Assembly: GCA_037367405.1 (NCBI GenBank)
Contig: JAZKJV010011618.1
Location: forward strand, 1-64,000
DNA from: Ottelia alismoides
Lineage: Eukaryota > Streptophyta > Magnoliopsida > Alismatales > Hydrocharitaceae
Reading direction: 5' to 3'
DNA length: 64,000 nucleotides
In this document: positions 35,903 through 46,281 of the stretch, piece by piece
Layout of the letters: each line of letters begins with the position of its first letter
Numbering within the stretch: the stretch's first letter is position 1
Made by a program: the position numbers and the translations under genes
The notes under the pieces: model-generated
The model's input: only the letters and a program-made list of their open reading frames with translations
Database searches by the model: none
Told to the model about the DNA's origin: nothing

Positions 35903-36868
35903 TATACATATGTGCTATTTTTTCTATTTGTAGTTCTCTATTATTGACAAATTTTAGTTCATATTTTTACTTTTCTCAAACCTATTTTATGATCTACAAC
36001 ATACCATAGTCATACATATACATACAATTAGAATCAATGGTAAAATTAATCGAGAAAGATTTGAATCAATGGTAAAAATAATCGAGAAAGATGGTAAAAT
36101 AAGTAAAGATTTACTCGTACCTGTTTCTGTGTTCTATTTCACTGGAGAAATATATTTATATTATTTCATAAATATTTTTATAATACATAAAAGAATTAAA
36201 AGCAACTAACAATTTTTTTAATAGCACCTTCTGGAAAAAATTGACGAATTTAGTTGCGTATTCGCATTACCGTTGAAAATTATGTTGTATTTTATGGAAA
36301 TGCGCTCACTTTCATTTTTGTTAACATTCTCAAGTCCCACAACTGTTGAAAATTTAATTACTTACTGACGAAGTTGCATAACTAAACAAAACTGTTCAAT
36401 TATTTTAGTTTCAATATTATGAATTCGTAGATTTCTTCGTATTTGCCAACCTCTTTTCCGGTCATCAGTTCGAATATGTTCCAAAGATTCCATTCCTACA
36501 GAGGAGTTTTATTGCCGTCATTCAAGGGTGTTCAATATCACGCAAATCCGTCCATGTTATATGCACCAGATGCTGCCTTCCACAAGACACCAGGGGAAAA
36601 TTGCTCTTTACCTGCAAAACTTACACCATAATCCCTGAAAATTATCTATAAACACTTGAAGTAAAATATAATTGAAAAACCTAGATCGAGCTAAATTAAA
36701 ACCAAATATAAAATATAAAAAAGAAAATTAATAAAATAAAACAAATTAATAAAACAAGAAAATGATTAAAGGCAGCAATCGCAAATTAAAAATGTGAGCA
36801 CGTAACAATAATAAATAATTTAATCAAAATAAATTCTAGATTAAAATAGTTCAGCCTAGTCAGCCTAA
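35903..36868. other. unassigned AT-rich intergenic sequence
   Basis: No protein or repeat was recognised. A short AAAATCGAGAAAGAT-type near-duplication lies around 36040-36090. The small ORF at 36443-36631 has no recognisable domain. On the - strand a TTTTGCAG-GTAAAGAGC acceptor-like site near 36610 could belong to the small transcription unit to the right. Confidence 0.4.
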
Positions 36869-36978
36869 TTATTGGTCATAGATTCTTTCTTTTATAATCC
36901 ATTTAGTAGCAGTAAACCACAGGTCTTCGTTGCGTGGCCAACACGTTTTCCAAGCTGCAACCGCCATATAAAAACGAC
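36869..36978 (-). CDS. possible exon with a 32-residue ORF
   Basis: On the - strand a good acceptor (TTTTGCAG) ends at 36979. It is followed by an exon with ATG at 36967 and stop at 36869-36871. The 32-residue peptide starts MAVAAWKTCWPRNEDLW and is Trp-rich; I do not recognise it. A TATAAATA box at 37313-37320 lies upstream and CpG-rich leader-like sequence lies between. It could be a small-peptide gene with a leader intron, a non-coding RNA, or a 3' exon of the PB1 gene transcript. Without expression data this is tentative. Confidence 0.25.
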
Positions 36979-37040
36979 CTGCAAAATTTGAAACAGATGT
37001 TAGAAACGTAGGGGGAATATAAACAAAAATTAGAGCTGGG

Positions 37041-37177
37041 AGAAAACACACGGAATGAACGCAGCAAACAAAACATAGGGAAAACGGGGAAACGGACCGA
37101 ACGGTTGAGAAAAAACACACGGAATGAACACAGCAAACAAAATAAAGGGAAAACGAGAAACGGACCGAACGGTTAAG
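37041..37177. repeat. tandem duplication, two units of about 68 bp
   Basis: Units at about 37041-37109 and 37110-37177 share AAAACACACGGAATGAAC, GCAAACAAAA and GGACCGAACGGTT with a few differences. They lie between the TATA box and the acceptor of the small - strand unit, probably in its intron or leader. Confidence 0.85.
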
Positions 37178-37312
37178 ATACGACGAGGAGCAATCAACCT
37201 AAGAACCGACGGCGCAGATGCGAATCGCGAACAAATAGACGCAAAACAAACACGGAAATGAGAACAGATCAGACGGCGGAGATAGAAAGGAAACCGGTCC
37301 TTTTTTTTGTTC

Positions 37313-37320
37313 TATTTATA
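37313..37320 (-). promoter_or_regulatory. TATA box of possible small transcription unit
   Basis: On the - strand CGATATAAATAGAAC is a canonical plant TATA box. The DNA downstream (37180-37300) is rich in CpG, unlike the surrounding repeats, consistent with an unmethylated promoter-proximal region. Confidence 0.45.
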
Positions 37321-37499
37321 TCGGAATCCTTTCAGCCGATCGATCCATTACGTATACATGACTTTTTCCTACTAATTTACAGCTCGCGAACAAAAAGATG
37401 ACCTTCCACTCCACCGAAAATTTTCACCTGCACAGTTCATTCGTGTCGTTCGCTTTTTGGAATCGTCTTTTTGGAGGCGGTGACCGGAACGCCAGAGAA

Positions 37500-38171
37500 C
37501 TACCAGTGACCGCCGCTGTGGACGAGGTGAGGGCGGGGCGGGTGAGCGTAAGCGTGAGCGTTACCACCGCACACGGGGCGGTGGAGAGGGCGGTGATGAT
37601 GGTGGGGATGGCGGGGACGGTGGCACGGTGGGGACACGAGGCAGCCGGAGGGACTCGTCACCTTCGCCGGAGGGCTGCCGGAGGGCGCGAGGGTGAAGAG
37701 GAACGCGCGGATCTTCCTCGGGGAAGTATGATCTCGATCTGCGAGGTCGTACTCCTCGATCAGATTCGCGAGATCCTCGTCGGAAGTGACGGAGACGAGG
37801 GCGTCGAGGTCCTCGGTAGGGATCTGACAGCGAAGGCTCACGGCGGAGGCGGATCCACAGAGATCAGCCATCTTCTTCATCAAATCTGCGCAAACAATAC
37901 GGAAAACATTAAATCGGTTTCGATATGGGGGCGGAAAACCATAGAATATGGAGAAAAGCGTCAGAGACGGACCTGAGAAGGGGAGGGATCGGGGGACGGC
38001 GAGGACGCGGGTGTTGCCGCCTACGTAGCGGAGACGGCCGTCGGGGAAGCGAGGGAGGATACGGCCGCCGTAGCTGCAAAGGAACTTGACGAGGGGCTTG
38101 GCCGACGGGAAGTCGTCGGACGAGGAGAGGGAGGAGAGCGAGGATACGGAGGAGGCGGCGGAGGCGACCAT
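37500..38171 (-). CDS. PB1-domain protein, plant octicosapeptide/Phox/Bem1p family
   Basis: The start ATG is at 38171, 125 nt after the expected transcription start. Exon 1 is 38171-37973 and exon 2 is 37885-37500. The 87-nt intron (GTCCGTC to TTTGCGCAG) has no stop and is a multiple of three, so an unspliced reading (223 residues) is also open. The spliced protein has 194 residues. A Ser-rich start (residues 3-20) is followed by a PB1 fold at about 25-117 with the lysine-bearing first strand VKFLCSYGGRILPRFPDG and the acidic OPCA-type TSDEDLANLIEEYD. A His/Pro-rich tail follows. PB1 domains mediate protein-protein pairing. Small plant members have unclear roles. The length fits the small single-intron members. 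This is the one convincing host gene in the window. Confidence 0.9.
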   Translation of the reverse strand: MVASAASSVSSLSSLSSSDDFPSAKPLVKFLCSYGGRILPRFPDGRLRYVGGNTRVLAVPRSLPFSGPSLTLFSIFYGFPPPYRNRFNVFRIVCADLMKKMADLCGSASAVSLRCQIPTEDLDALVSVTSDEDLANLIEEYDLADRDHTSPRKIRAFLFTLAPSGSPPAKVTSPSGCLVSPPCHRPRHPHHHHRPLHRPVCGGNAHAYAHPPRPHLVHSGGHW

Positions 38172-38323
38172 GGCGGCTACGGAGGCGGTTGCTTGCGGCG
38201 GAGGTAAGTGTTTCAGGGGCAGACGAAAAGCTTCTGGAAGGATTGGAAGCGGTAGAGGAAGGGGAGGAGTGTGGGGCTCTCGTTCTCTCCTTCAAGCCTC
38301 ATATTGGGGGACTGCGGGGTCGC

Positions 38324-38330
38324 TTTTATA
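38324..38330 (-). promoter_or_regulatory. TATA box of the PB1 gene
   Basis: On the - strand CCTATAAAAGCG lies about 155 bp before the start codon, giving a predicted transcription start near 38295. The surroundings are CpG-rich. Confidence 0.75.
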
Positions 38331-38560
38331 GGGATATTGGGGTGTGGGAGTCGGGGTATGGATGGGACTGGGACTGGGACTGGGAATTAGAGGATATTCG
38401 AATTTTATATCTGGAGGGAAAGGAGCGGGAGGATGGGAAGGACGTCGGGATTTGGGTTCTTTACTCGTTTCCTCGCGTATTGGGAGATTTACACTGAGAT
38501 CCCTGTATATATTCGAAGTTATGTAGATAATCATATTTGAGAAGTACGTATTTCCGGATA

Positions 38561-38948
38561 GAGGAAAGGGAGTTTACTTTGTGAAGTAGGTAACTTTACC
38601 TATTTCAAACCTATTTTCCGTAAATTTTTTTTATATTTTTTGAAAAATACCACCGTAGATTTTCATAATTATATCCCTTAATATGTCATTCAAATTTCGT
38701 TAGAAAAAAGAGACTCTTAAGGCCTCCATCCAGAACATATAAAATACGGTAAATCTGTGACCGTTAAAAAATGACTGTCTGGATGGAGGCCGTAGGAGTC
38801 TCTGTTTCTGAAAAAATTTGAATGACATATTAGAGGGATATAGTTATGAAAATCTACATAGTATTGTTCAAAAAAACTAAAAAAATTACTAAAAATGAAT
38901 GTGAAGTAGGTAAGGTTACCTACTTCACAAAGTAGACTCCCTTTCCTC
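38561..38948. mobile_element. foldback MITE, copy 2 (GAGGAAAGGGAG ends)
   Basis: Terminal inverted repeats of about 40 bp read GAGGAAAGGGAGT, then TACTTTGTGAAGTAGGTAA. The inner part (GGCCTCCATCCAGA, TGACTGTCTGGATGGAGG, ATTTGAATGACATATTA) is clearly the same as in copies at 4204-4573 and 41146-48239, but the ends differ. It lies about 230 bp upstream of the PB1 gene TATA box. It has no coding capacity. Confidence 0.85.
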
Positions 38949-39771
38949 TTCCTGATAATATGCAGTTTTGGTCCCCGAAAATATGTTTGTTTGCATTCCT
39001 CTTGATAAACTGATGCTGGTTGAACAGTGTGCTTTTGATAGTAATTATTATTGAGAGAATGTGAGGGCTTTATTTGGAAATAAACAAATCCTCTGATAAA
39101 GTGGTTATATCATGATTAATTCATTGATTATATCTTATATCCTGATTAAATCATTGATTATATTATCACTTCGAATCAATCAAGAATACATGATTCAATG
39201 TGATACACGGAGTATTTCCTTTTATTCTTTCTTTCTATTGCAATTTTTCAGAATTTCAGAGCACTATTGATAAAGTTTACAATGCATAATAATCCAAGTG
39301 GAGATATCGTTGGCACAAGCTGAAGGATTTATATGTAAACAAACCCGTGCTTAGAATGATATACGATTAATTATGTAGAGTACAAGTGTCTATCTCTAAT
39401 ATTGAACAACTGCATGGTCATTAATGTAATAATCACATCCTCCGTTTTTGTTTTTGTTTTTTGGGGGTAAAAATCGCCTGTCTTTGATATAGGAGTGGAT
39501 GTGGATATGTTCAAGGCCTTGGAAGTTGCGAGTAGGGCCCAGTGGACCCCATTGGCGGCGTGGAGCGAAGTCTGCCAGCTCTTTGGATGGGCCTCGGAAG
39601 GTGACGACAGGTGATCGTTGGGATCAAACTGGGGCCCACTTCCTGGTAAATTACAACATAGGGAAAATTTCTGAAAATATGACGGCGATGTTCTCGAACT
39701 CTTGTGATATTTCATCCCAGGACCAAGAGGGTATCCCTCATTTTTATTCGGCTGAAAGGATAGGATTTACA
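38949..39771. other. unassigned intergenic sequence
   Basis: No gene recognised. The ORFs around 39371-39867 run on both strands over the same bases without any domain. A GC-richer block at 39520-39640 has several GGCCC motifs of the kind found in plant promoters, but no TATA box or coding region could be attached to it. Confidence 0.4.
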
Positions 39772-39898
39772 GGCTTCGTTTGGTTGCAGGGTTGGGTTGG
39801 AGTACATCGGTGTATCCCTCCTTCCAACCCTCTCAATCCTCCTCACAGTTTACTATTCACAGGGTGACCCCAGCCCAATCCGGTAACCAAACGAAACC
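39772..39898. mobile_element. short MITE with GGTTTCGTTTGGTTAC ends
   Basis: The left end GGCTTCGTTTGGTTGC and the right end (complement GGTTTCGTTTGGTTAC) are inverted repeats over about 16 bp, continuing weakly inward. Total length is 127 bp. The TTTGGTT-type end is common in small plant MITEs. No clear target duplication was identified. Confidence 0.65.
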
Positions 39899-40873
39899 AT
39901 AGGGATAAGAAGCAGTAATTTCCTATTCGTTGTTGGACTGGAAAAGAGTGTATTAAGGGATTAGAAATTAGTTACGTGATATAATGTTGTTTGATTCGAA
40001 AATATATTTGTATTTTTATGATGGGAGATGTTGCTGATGGAGGGATAAGAGGTCAAAGTAAATATTTAAATCTAGCAAATTATCTATTATTTTAAAAAAT
40101 CAAATTAAATTTAAAAAGTTTATGGAGATGAACGTAACAAAAACACAAACTAATAAGCATTGCAGGTAGATAGATGGATGTACGTACGACCAGTTTGACT
40201 TACTTATTAGTATAGTTCTTGTTGTAATAATTCTGGCAATTCATGGAAGGAAGGAGACTTCCTTATATCACTAGTGAGAGATGGCATCAACTGGAAATAA
40301 CGTATAGTTTAAAACGTTTTAAATTTTATTAACGTTCGAGGTCGTTTATACATCTGGTTTGAATTTAATCATAGGCTTAGAATCAGTCAATACTGAGATG
40401 AGGAACTAATTTTGACCTTCCACAAACAGTTCAGACTTTTGAAATAATATAAAAAGTCGGTCCTATTAGTCGAGTCGGAACGGAAATATTTTGAATAGGG
40501 ATAGCTGGTCAGTCCGGGCGACTTATTCTTAAACGATTGTTCCTTTTTTCTATTTTTTTTAAAGTAAATTAAAACCAAGATGTTTAATGATTGATCCGAA
40601 TTCAACTGTTTCTTTTATTTTTTATTTACAAATATCCAAATTTATGTAAATATAGAAGCATATATAAAAGGATTTTGTATGTTCAAAATAATTAAAGAAT
40701 AGAAAATCGATTAAATCATTGCCGTTCATCGCGAATGATCCGAGATGGAGACACGTGGTTGATTTATATGAGGACGCAACTTGGCAAGGCGGTTGGGTGC
40801 GGACCTGGTGAAATCCAACGGCTACAACTTCCATGGCCCTCCACATGCACACTTGTACTGATACAATATATTG
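39899..40873. other. unassigned intergenic sequence
   Basis: No coding homology. An ACACGTGG G-box lies near 40752 and an AATCCAACGG motif near 40813, features often seen in plant promoters. The MITE cluster that follows may have separated them from their gene. Confidence 0.35.
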
Positions 40874-41147
40874 TCTTTATGGATTTTTATCACTTGCACC
40901 CTTCTTAATTAACTTACGCAGTATCAGTTATATCCTTCTCCTTTTGTAATATAAGTTGTGGCGCTAATTTCTTACAAAATTCACAGTTTTGTCCATCCGC
41001 TGAGGTAAAGTAGGGGCATAATTGAAATTTCAAAGGATAGAATTGTAAATATTGTAAGAAATCAGGTGCACAACTGATATTACAACAAATGAAGGGCAAG
41101 ACCAGAAGTTAAAAAGAGCACAAGTGATAAAAATAATATCTTTATGG
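40874..41147. mobile_element. foldback MITE with 9-bp target duplication
   Basis: Long inverted arms of about 110 bp begin ATTTTTATCACTTG and include GTAATAT, AGTTGTG and TTTCTTACAA on both sides. TCTTTATGG flanks it at 40874-40882 and 41139-41147, a 9-bp target duplication typical of Mutator-like elements. The right duplication overlaps the first bases of the neighbouring MITE (41146). Confidence 0.75.
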
Positions 41148-41358
41148 GTAAAATGAGGCTTGGGGGAGTTAACTTAGCTCCCCCACGCCATTTTTTATTT
41201 TTTTTAAATTTCTTCCGTAGTTTTTCAACAATATATATCTATATTATGTCATTCAAATTTCACGCGAAACAAATATTTCTACGACCTCCATCCAGAAAGG
41301 TCGTTTTTAGCAATTTTGTTACCGTTAAAAAATGACTGTCTGAATGGAGACCGTAGGA

Positions 41359-42130
41359 TGTTGGAAATAAGATTACCAGTTCATACATTAAACAGTATAA
41401 AATCGGATCCAAATGAATTAACAGAGAGACGATACAGATTAAAATCATATTAATCATATGTTTCCCAATCATTATCCGATTAATCAATGTAAACAGGAAC
41501 CGATTAAAAGAACAGAAACATAAATAATACGGGCATGACCCAGAAAGGGTAAAGCAATAAACATATTGTGGCAAACAAAATAAAACAAAGATCAGTTTAG
41601 AAGTCACCGAAGCGTCCATGTAATGAACTGTCCTTAGAGAAGATATCGCCCCCACAATACCGGTGCGTAGGGTACTGGCGATCCGCTCCCAGGATACAAC
41701 GGTTCACGATCGTCGTCGGCGTACACCAACGGGATCGTCCTCGATTGTACCTCAGAGAACTGCAGCCGAGAGAGAAGAAGAGGAAGACGTTCGTCCGCGA
41801 GAGGAAGAACCAGAGAGAGACGGCGTGAGAGAGGTTTTTCTCGCGAGTGAAGAAAAACCGAGTCGAGTGAGGGATATAAATAGAGGGGCTCGCGTCCTAA
41901 AAACGCAACCTTTGATTTCCAAAAATGCGTCCCGAAAACGCATCCTTTCGGATCCCAAAAAACGCGCCTATAATGGCGAGTTAAATTCCCATTTAAGTCG
42001 ACTTACCAAATTAATCGTGTGATTAATTTAATCGACTTACCAAATGAAACCCACAGCAAAAGTATCGAGATCTGAGATCCAAATTTACTCTCCCGAGCCC
42101 GAGCCGGAGTCCGAGCCGGAGCCGGAGCCG

Positions 42131-42166
<36 letters not shown>

Positions 42167-42484
42167 GAGACGGAGACGGAGACGGAGACGGAGCGAAGCG
42201 GAGCGCGCGCACGCGCGCGTGTGTGGTCCTCCATTCCTCCTCTCTACTATTGTTACAAGAGCTTGGGGTGTGGACTAATATTTAAGTCCACCAAAAAGTT
42301 TAGTTCTCCCCGGTGTGGGACTAAACTTCCACCCAAACTTCCACCCAAATTTCCATATTTCAAATTTGGGAATTCCTAACTTTCCCTCCAAACCATTTGG
42401 TTTCCCAATTGAAACCAAATTGAATGGAAATTGTAATTACATAGACTTTCCAATTAAAGTCTAAATACAACTTTGAATACAATA
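41359..42484 (-). repeat. 3' LTR of Copia I
   Basis: The 1,126-bp LTR matches 47083-48083. The extra length comes from an expanded GAGCCG/GAGCCC repeat (about 42095-42195), an added segment near 41895-41920 and a duplicated CCACCCAAACTTCC unit near 42330. The ORFs in it are repeats of those in the other LTR and are not genes. Confidence 0.9.
42095..42226. repeat. hexanucleotide GAGCCG/GAGCCC, GAGACG and CG-rich repeat
   Basis: About a dozen GAGCCG/GAGCCC units are followed by GGAGAC repeats and an alternating CG/CA run. The equivalent in the 5' LTR (about 47785-47835) has only a few units. The apparent Glu-Pro repeat protein is a by-product. Confidence 0.85.
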
Positions 42485-43021
42485 ATCCCCCACGAATTCA
42501 CCAATTTGAAAAAGAGATTCAAAAGGATTTAACAGACTTCTTTCGGCTGCCCACACTTTGCTTTCAGTAAAGGTACCTTCCGGTTTGAACCTCTACCTGA
42601 GTTTACTACTTTCACTTTTATAGGAACGAAGTGAACTACGTCTTGAACTTCAGACCTTGGTGTTAAAGTATACGGTAGAAACAACAAAGAGTTGTTCTTG
42701 TTACAATCTTCAGGGTTGGTGCTCTTAAAGGCCATGCACCCTTATCCTGTTTCATGAGTGTGTTCAGGAAAGACCATCTTCCTTTAACTGCGGCCCACAA
42801 TAACACTCACATAGGTGGCGTTCTCCAAGGATGCATTGCAAACATCCTGCCCAAAGGCTTGAACCCATTCACAGCCTACGCTCTTCCTAAACTTGGAGCT
42901 TAAATGGCACTCAGGCTTCCAGGGATAAGACACTCATGCTTACGCATTAAACTTAGAGTGCCAACCAGTTCTCCTAACAGCTTGTTATTACCACATTGAA
43001 CCTACTTTGTGGGATCTCCAC
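42485..43021 (-). other. polypurine tract and 3' untranslated region of Copia I
   Basis: On the - strand CGTGGGGGAT abuts the LTR at 42485-42494. The rest matches the 3' untranslated region of Copia F (34764-35297). Confidence 0.8.
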
Positions 43022-44746
43022 TCAGTTAGGTTGGGTTGCTACTGTAGAGGAACTCCCAATGGGTCTCAGTCCCATCCCAAGCCTAGACTTTAGGACTAAA
43101 GATCTATCAAGTCCCTTAGTCAACGGATCTGCCGTGTTGTCTTTGGATCCAACAAAATCCACAGCCAACACTCCTCGAGACACCAAATCCCTTAACGTCT
43201 TAAGTCTGATTTGTATGTGTCTCCTTGTTTTCTGATTGAACTTCGAACTCTTGATCTTGACAATTGTGGTCATATTATCACAATGTACCGAGATCGCAGG
43301 AACAGGCTGACCTACCATAGGAATTTCAGACAGAAGTTCCCTTAGCCATTCAGCCTCAATTCCAGTGGTGTCCAAAGCACACAGCTCGGCCTCAAAAGTG
43401 GATCGAGCTAGAATGGTCTGCTTCACAGACCTCCAGGAGACTGCACCGCCTACAAGGGTAAATACATACCCTGTAACACCATTACTCCCAGACTCCTCTA
43501 TTTTCCCTATCCAGCTTGCATCACTGTATCCTTCTAGTACAGATGGATGTCTACCATAATGCAAACTAAGGGAAATAGTTCCCTTCAAGTACTTCAGTAC
43601 TCGATCCAGAGCCTCCCAGTGAGTACGGTTAGGACAACTAGTGTATCTACTCAGCTTTGCAACCGAGAATGAAATATTAGGTCTCGTGCAATTTGCAAGA
43701 TATATTAAACTTCCTATTACTTGTGAATACCTTAGCTGGGCTACAGGTACTCCACTTTTATTCTTAAACAGTGTTTTGGATGAATCATAAGGAGTGCTTA
43801 CAGCTTTGCAATCTTGATATCCAAATTTCTCAAGTACCTTCTCAACATAGTGAGATTGAGAAATTACAATCTCATCAACTGACCTTGTCAGTTTGAGACC
43901 CAAGATTACATCAGCAACACCCATGTCCTTCATCTCAAACTTGCTACTCAAGAATGCCTCAGTCTCATTAATAATCCTCATATGTGATCCAAACAACAAT
44001 ATGTCATCGACATATAGGTACAAGACAATACACTCATTACCTTTCACCTTGGAATAAACACACTTATCGGATTCATGAACCTTAAAGACACATGACAAAA
44101 TGGTTTTGTCAAATTTTTCATGCCACTGCTTTGGTGTTTGTTTCAATCCGTAAAGGGATTTCACAAGCTTGCAAACCTTTCCCTCAATCCCAGGAGTCAC
44201 AAGCCCATCAGGTTGATTCATATAAATCTCTTCCTCAAGATCGTCATGCAAGAAGGCAGTCTTCACATCCATCTGGTGGATAGAGAGATCATATACAGAT
44301 GCCAATGCTATGAGCATCAGGATTGTGGTCATCCTAGTCACAGGGGAATAGGTATCAAAATAATCGACACCTTCCTTTTGCCTAAAGCCCTTGGCAACTA
44401 ATCTGGCTTTTTACTTTTCAATTAATCCGTCAGGTCTAAGCTTTCTCTTAAACACCTACTTGCAACCAATAGTAGAGCACCCTTTGGGTAAATCAAACAA
44501 CTCCCAAGTTCCATTAGCCATAATGGAATCCATCTCAGATTTTATGGCTTCCTTCCATTGTTTTGCTTCAGACGAAGCCATGGCTTCTTTGTAACTTGGT
44601 GGATCACCCTCGATCTGGTAGACTACAAAGTCGCTACCCAGATCCTTGGCTATCCGAGGTCTTTTACTCCTCCTTGGCTCAATCTCTTTAGAAAGATCAT
44701 TGGGTTCAGGTTGAGTCTCAACCCCCACATTCGATATCCTTTCCAC
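43022..44746 (-). pseudogene. pol: Copia I reverse transcriptase and RNase H
   Basis: The main open piece is 44341-43022 (439 residues): HQMDVKTAFLHDDLEEEIYM, the catalytic LYLYVDDILLFG, SLIYLANCTRPNISF, then RNase H (GYSDASWIGKIEES, FEAELCALDTTGIEAEWL) and the DPLTK end. The RT start lies upstream (44746-44456, EAMASSEAKQWKEAIKSEM), joined by a segment with two stops (GCK-stop-VFKRKLRPDGLIEK-stop-KARLVAKGF). RT makes cDNA from element RNA inside the particle and RNase H removes the RNA. The catalytic YVDD is intact. Confidence 0.93.
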
Positions 44747-45759
44747 TTGATCTGGAATAGATCTTGTTGTAGAGGCGCCCTCAATGGTAGGTTCTGAGGA
44801 ATCCCAGTCTTCAATGGGAAGACATCCTCAAAGAAGGTAGCATCACGGAGTTCAACAATAGTGTTGACATCTATACCCGATATCTCGGACCGAATTACCA
44901 AGAACCTATATGCATAACTATTTTCTAGATAACCTAAGAAGACCGCATCAACAGTTTTAGGACCAAGTTTCTTTCTCTTGTGTTCTGGGACTAAAACCTT
45001 AGCGAGACAGCCCCACACTTTGAGATATCTTAAACTCGGTTTTCTATTTCTCCAAAGTTCAAAGGGAAACTTTTCCATATGTCTTGGAGGCACCTTATTC
45101 AAAATATGACAAGCCGTATTCAAGGCTTCTCCCCACATATAGGTTGGAAGTCCAGAACTCTTTAGGAGAGCATTGATTATGTCAGTTAAGGTTCTATTTT
45201 TCCGTTCTGTTATCCCATTTGATTGCGGTGAATATGGGGCCGTAACTTTATTAACTATGCCAAAAGATTTGCATTGTTAATCAAATAAGTTAGAGGTATA
45301 TTCACCTCCTCTATCTGACCTAAAGCGTTTAAGCACTTTTCCTGTTTGTGTCTCAGCCTCATTCATAAAGATAAGAAATTTCTATAAGGCTTCATCCTTG
45401 GTTTTCATTAGATGTACATAGCAGTATCTACTGCCATCATCTATAAAGGTGATAAAGTATTTCTTATTGTCTCGGGTCAACACACCATTAAACTCACAGA
45501 TATCTGTGTGCAGTAGATCCAAGATCTCACTATCTCTAGAGACAGACTAAAAAGACTTCCTAGGTGTCTTTGCTTACACACATATCTCACATTTTTGAGT
45601 TTTGTCAATCGTGTGTTTAGGGATTAATTCTAAATTCATCATTCTTTTAATTGAATTTAGGTTTACATGTCCTAATCTACCATGCCACAGATCACAAGAT
45701 TCAAGATTATTCACAACATTAGACACAGAACTAGAACATTCAGCATTCAAAACATTCAA
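44650..45759 (-). pseudogene. pol: Copia I integrase
   Basis: The N-terminal zinc region at 45759-45574 has [17 protein letters not shown] and the CEIC end. The core between 45570 and 45140 is broken by stops. The distal part 45138-44650 has MWGEALNTACHILNKVPPR, LRYLKVWGCLAKVLVP and VFLGYLENSYAYRF, typical of the end of Copia integrases. A frameshift near 44700-44800 separates it from the RT start. Integrase inserts the cDNA into the chromosome. Confidence 0.88.
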
Positions 45760-45774
45760 TTCATTAATGTTTAC

Positions 45775-46251
45775 TTAATCACATCTAATTCTAAATAACA
45801 AATCAAAGTCGGCCAAATAGCCTTTACCATAAAAGACACCATGTCTCAAAATAACAACTTTATTACATTTAAAGTTTAATTCAAAACTATTTCTAACTAA
45901 GATAGGGCCAGATAACACATTCTTCTTGATGTCAGGAATATGCAGCACCCTATGCAACGTCCAGACACGTCCAGAGGAGAACCTCAAGTTGACTTGTCCC
46001 GACCCTAGCACCCTGGCTGCAGAATCGTTCCCCATCTTCACAGTCCCACCGCTGCAGGTCTGATAAGAAGAAAATAACGTTCTATCAGAACATATATTTA
46101 CATTGGCTCCCGTATCCACGAGCCACTCATTTGGATCATGGATACTGTATAGTTCAGGTTTTACAGAGACATACCCCTCGCTAGCCCCGAGTCCCATAGT
46201 GATAATGTTCACTTGTGGACTCCCGTCTGTAGCCTTAGGTTGAGCCTTCAA
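45775..46251 (-). pseudogene. pol: Copia I aspartic protease
   Basis: The 158-residue open piece has the active-site motif WLVDTGANVNICSD intact and the following VLGSGQVNLRF and RVLHIPDIKKNVLS, characteristic of Copia proteases. It would cut the polyprotein. It is separated from gag by a stop within the zinc knuckle. Confidence 0.9.
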
Positions 46252-46281
46252 GGACGGACAGTCCTTCTTCCAATGGCCAAC

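Noticed and set aside
39371..39867. Overlapping ORFs of 114 and 122 residues
   Set aside because: They lie on opposite strands over the same DNA, without domain or gene signals; the right end also runs into a MITE.
42003..42379. Glu-Pro and Ala-Arg repeat proteins
   Set aside because: They are translations of a hexanucleotide repeat in the LTR of Copia I.
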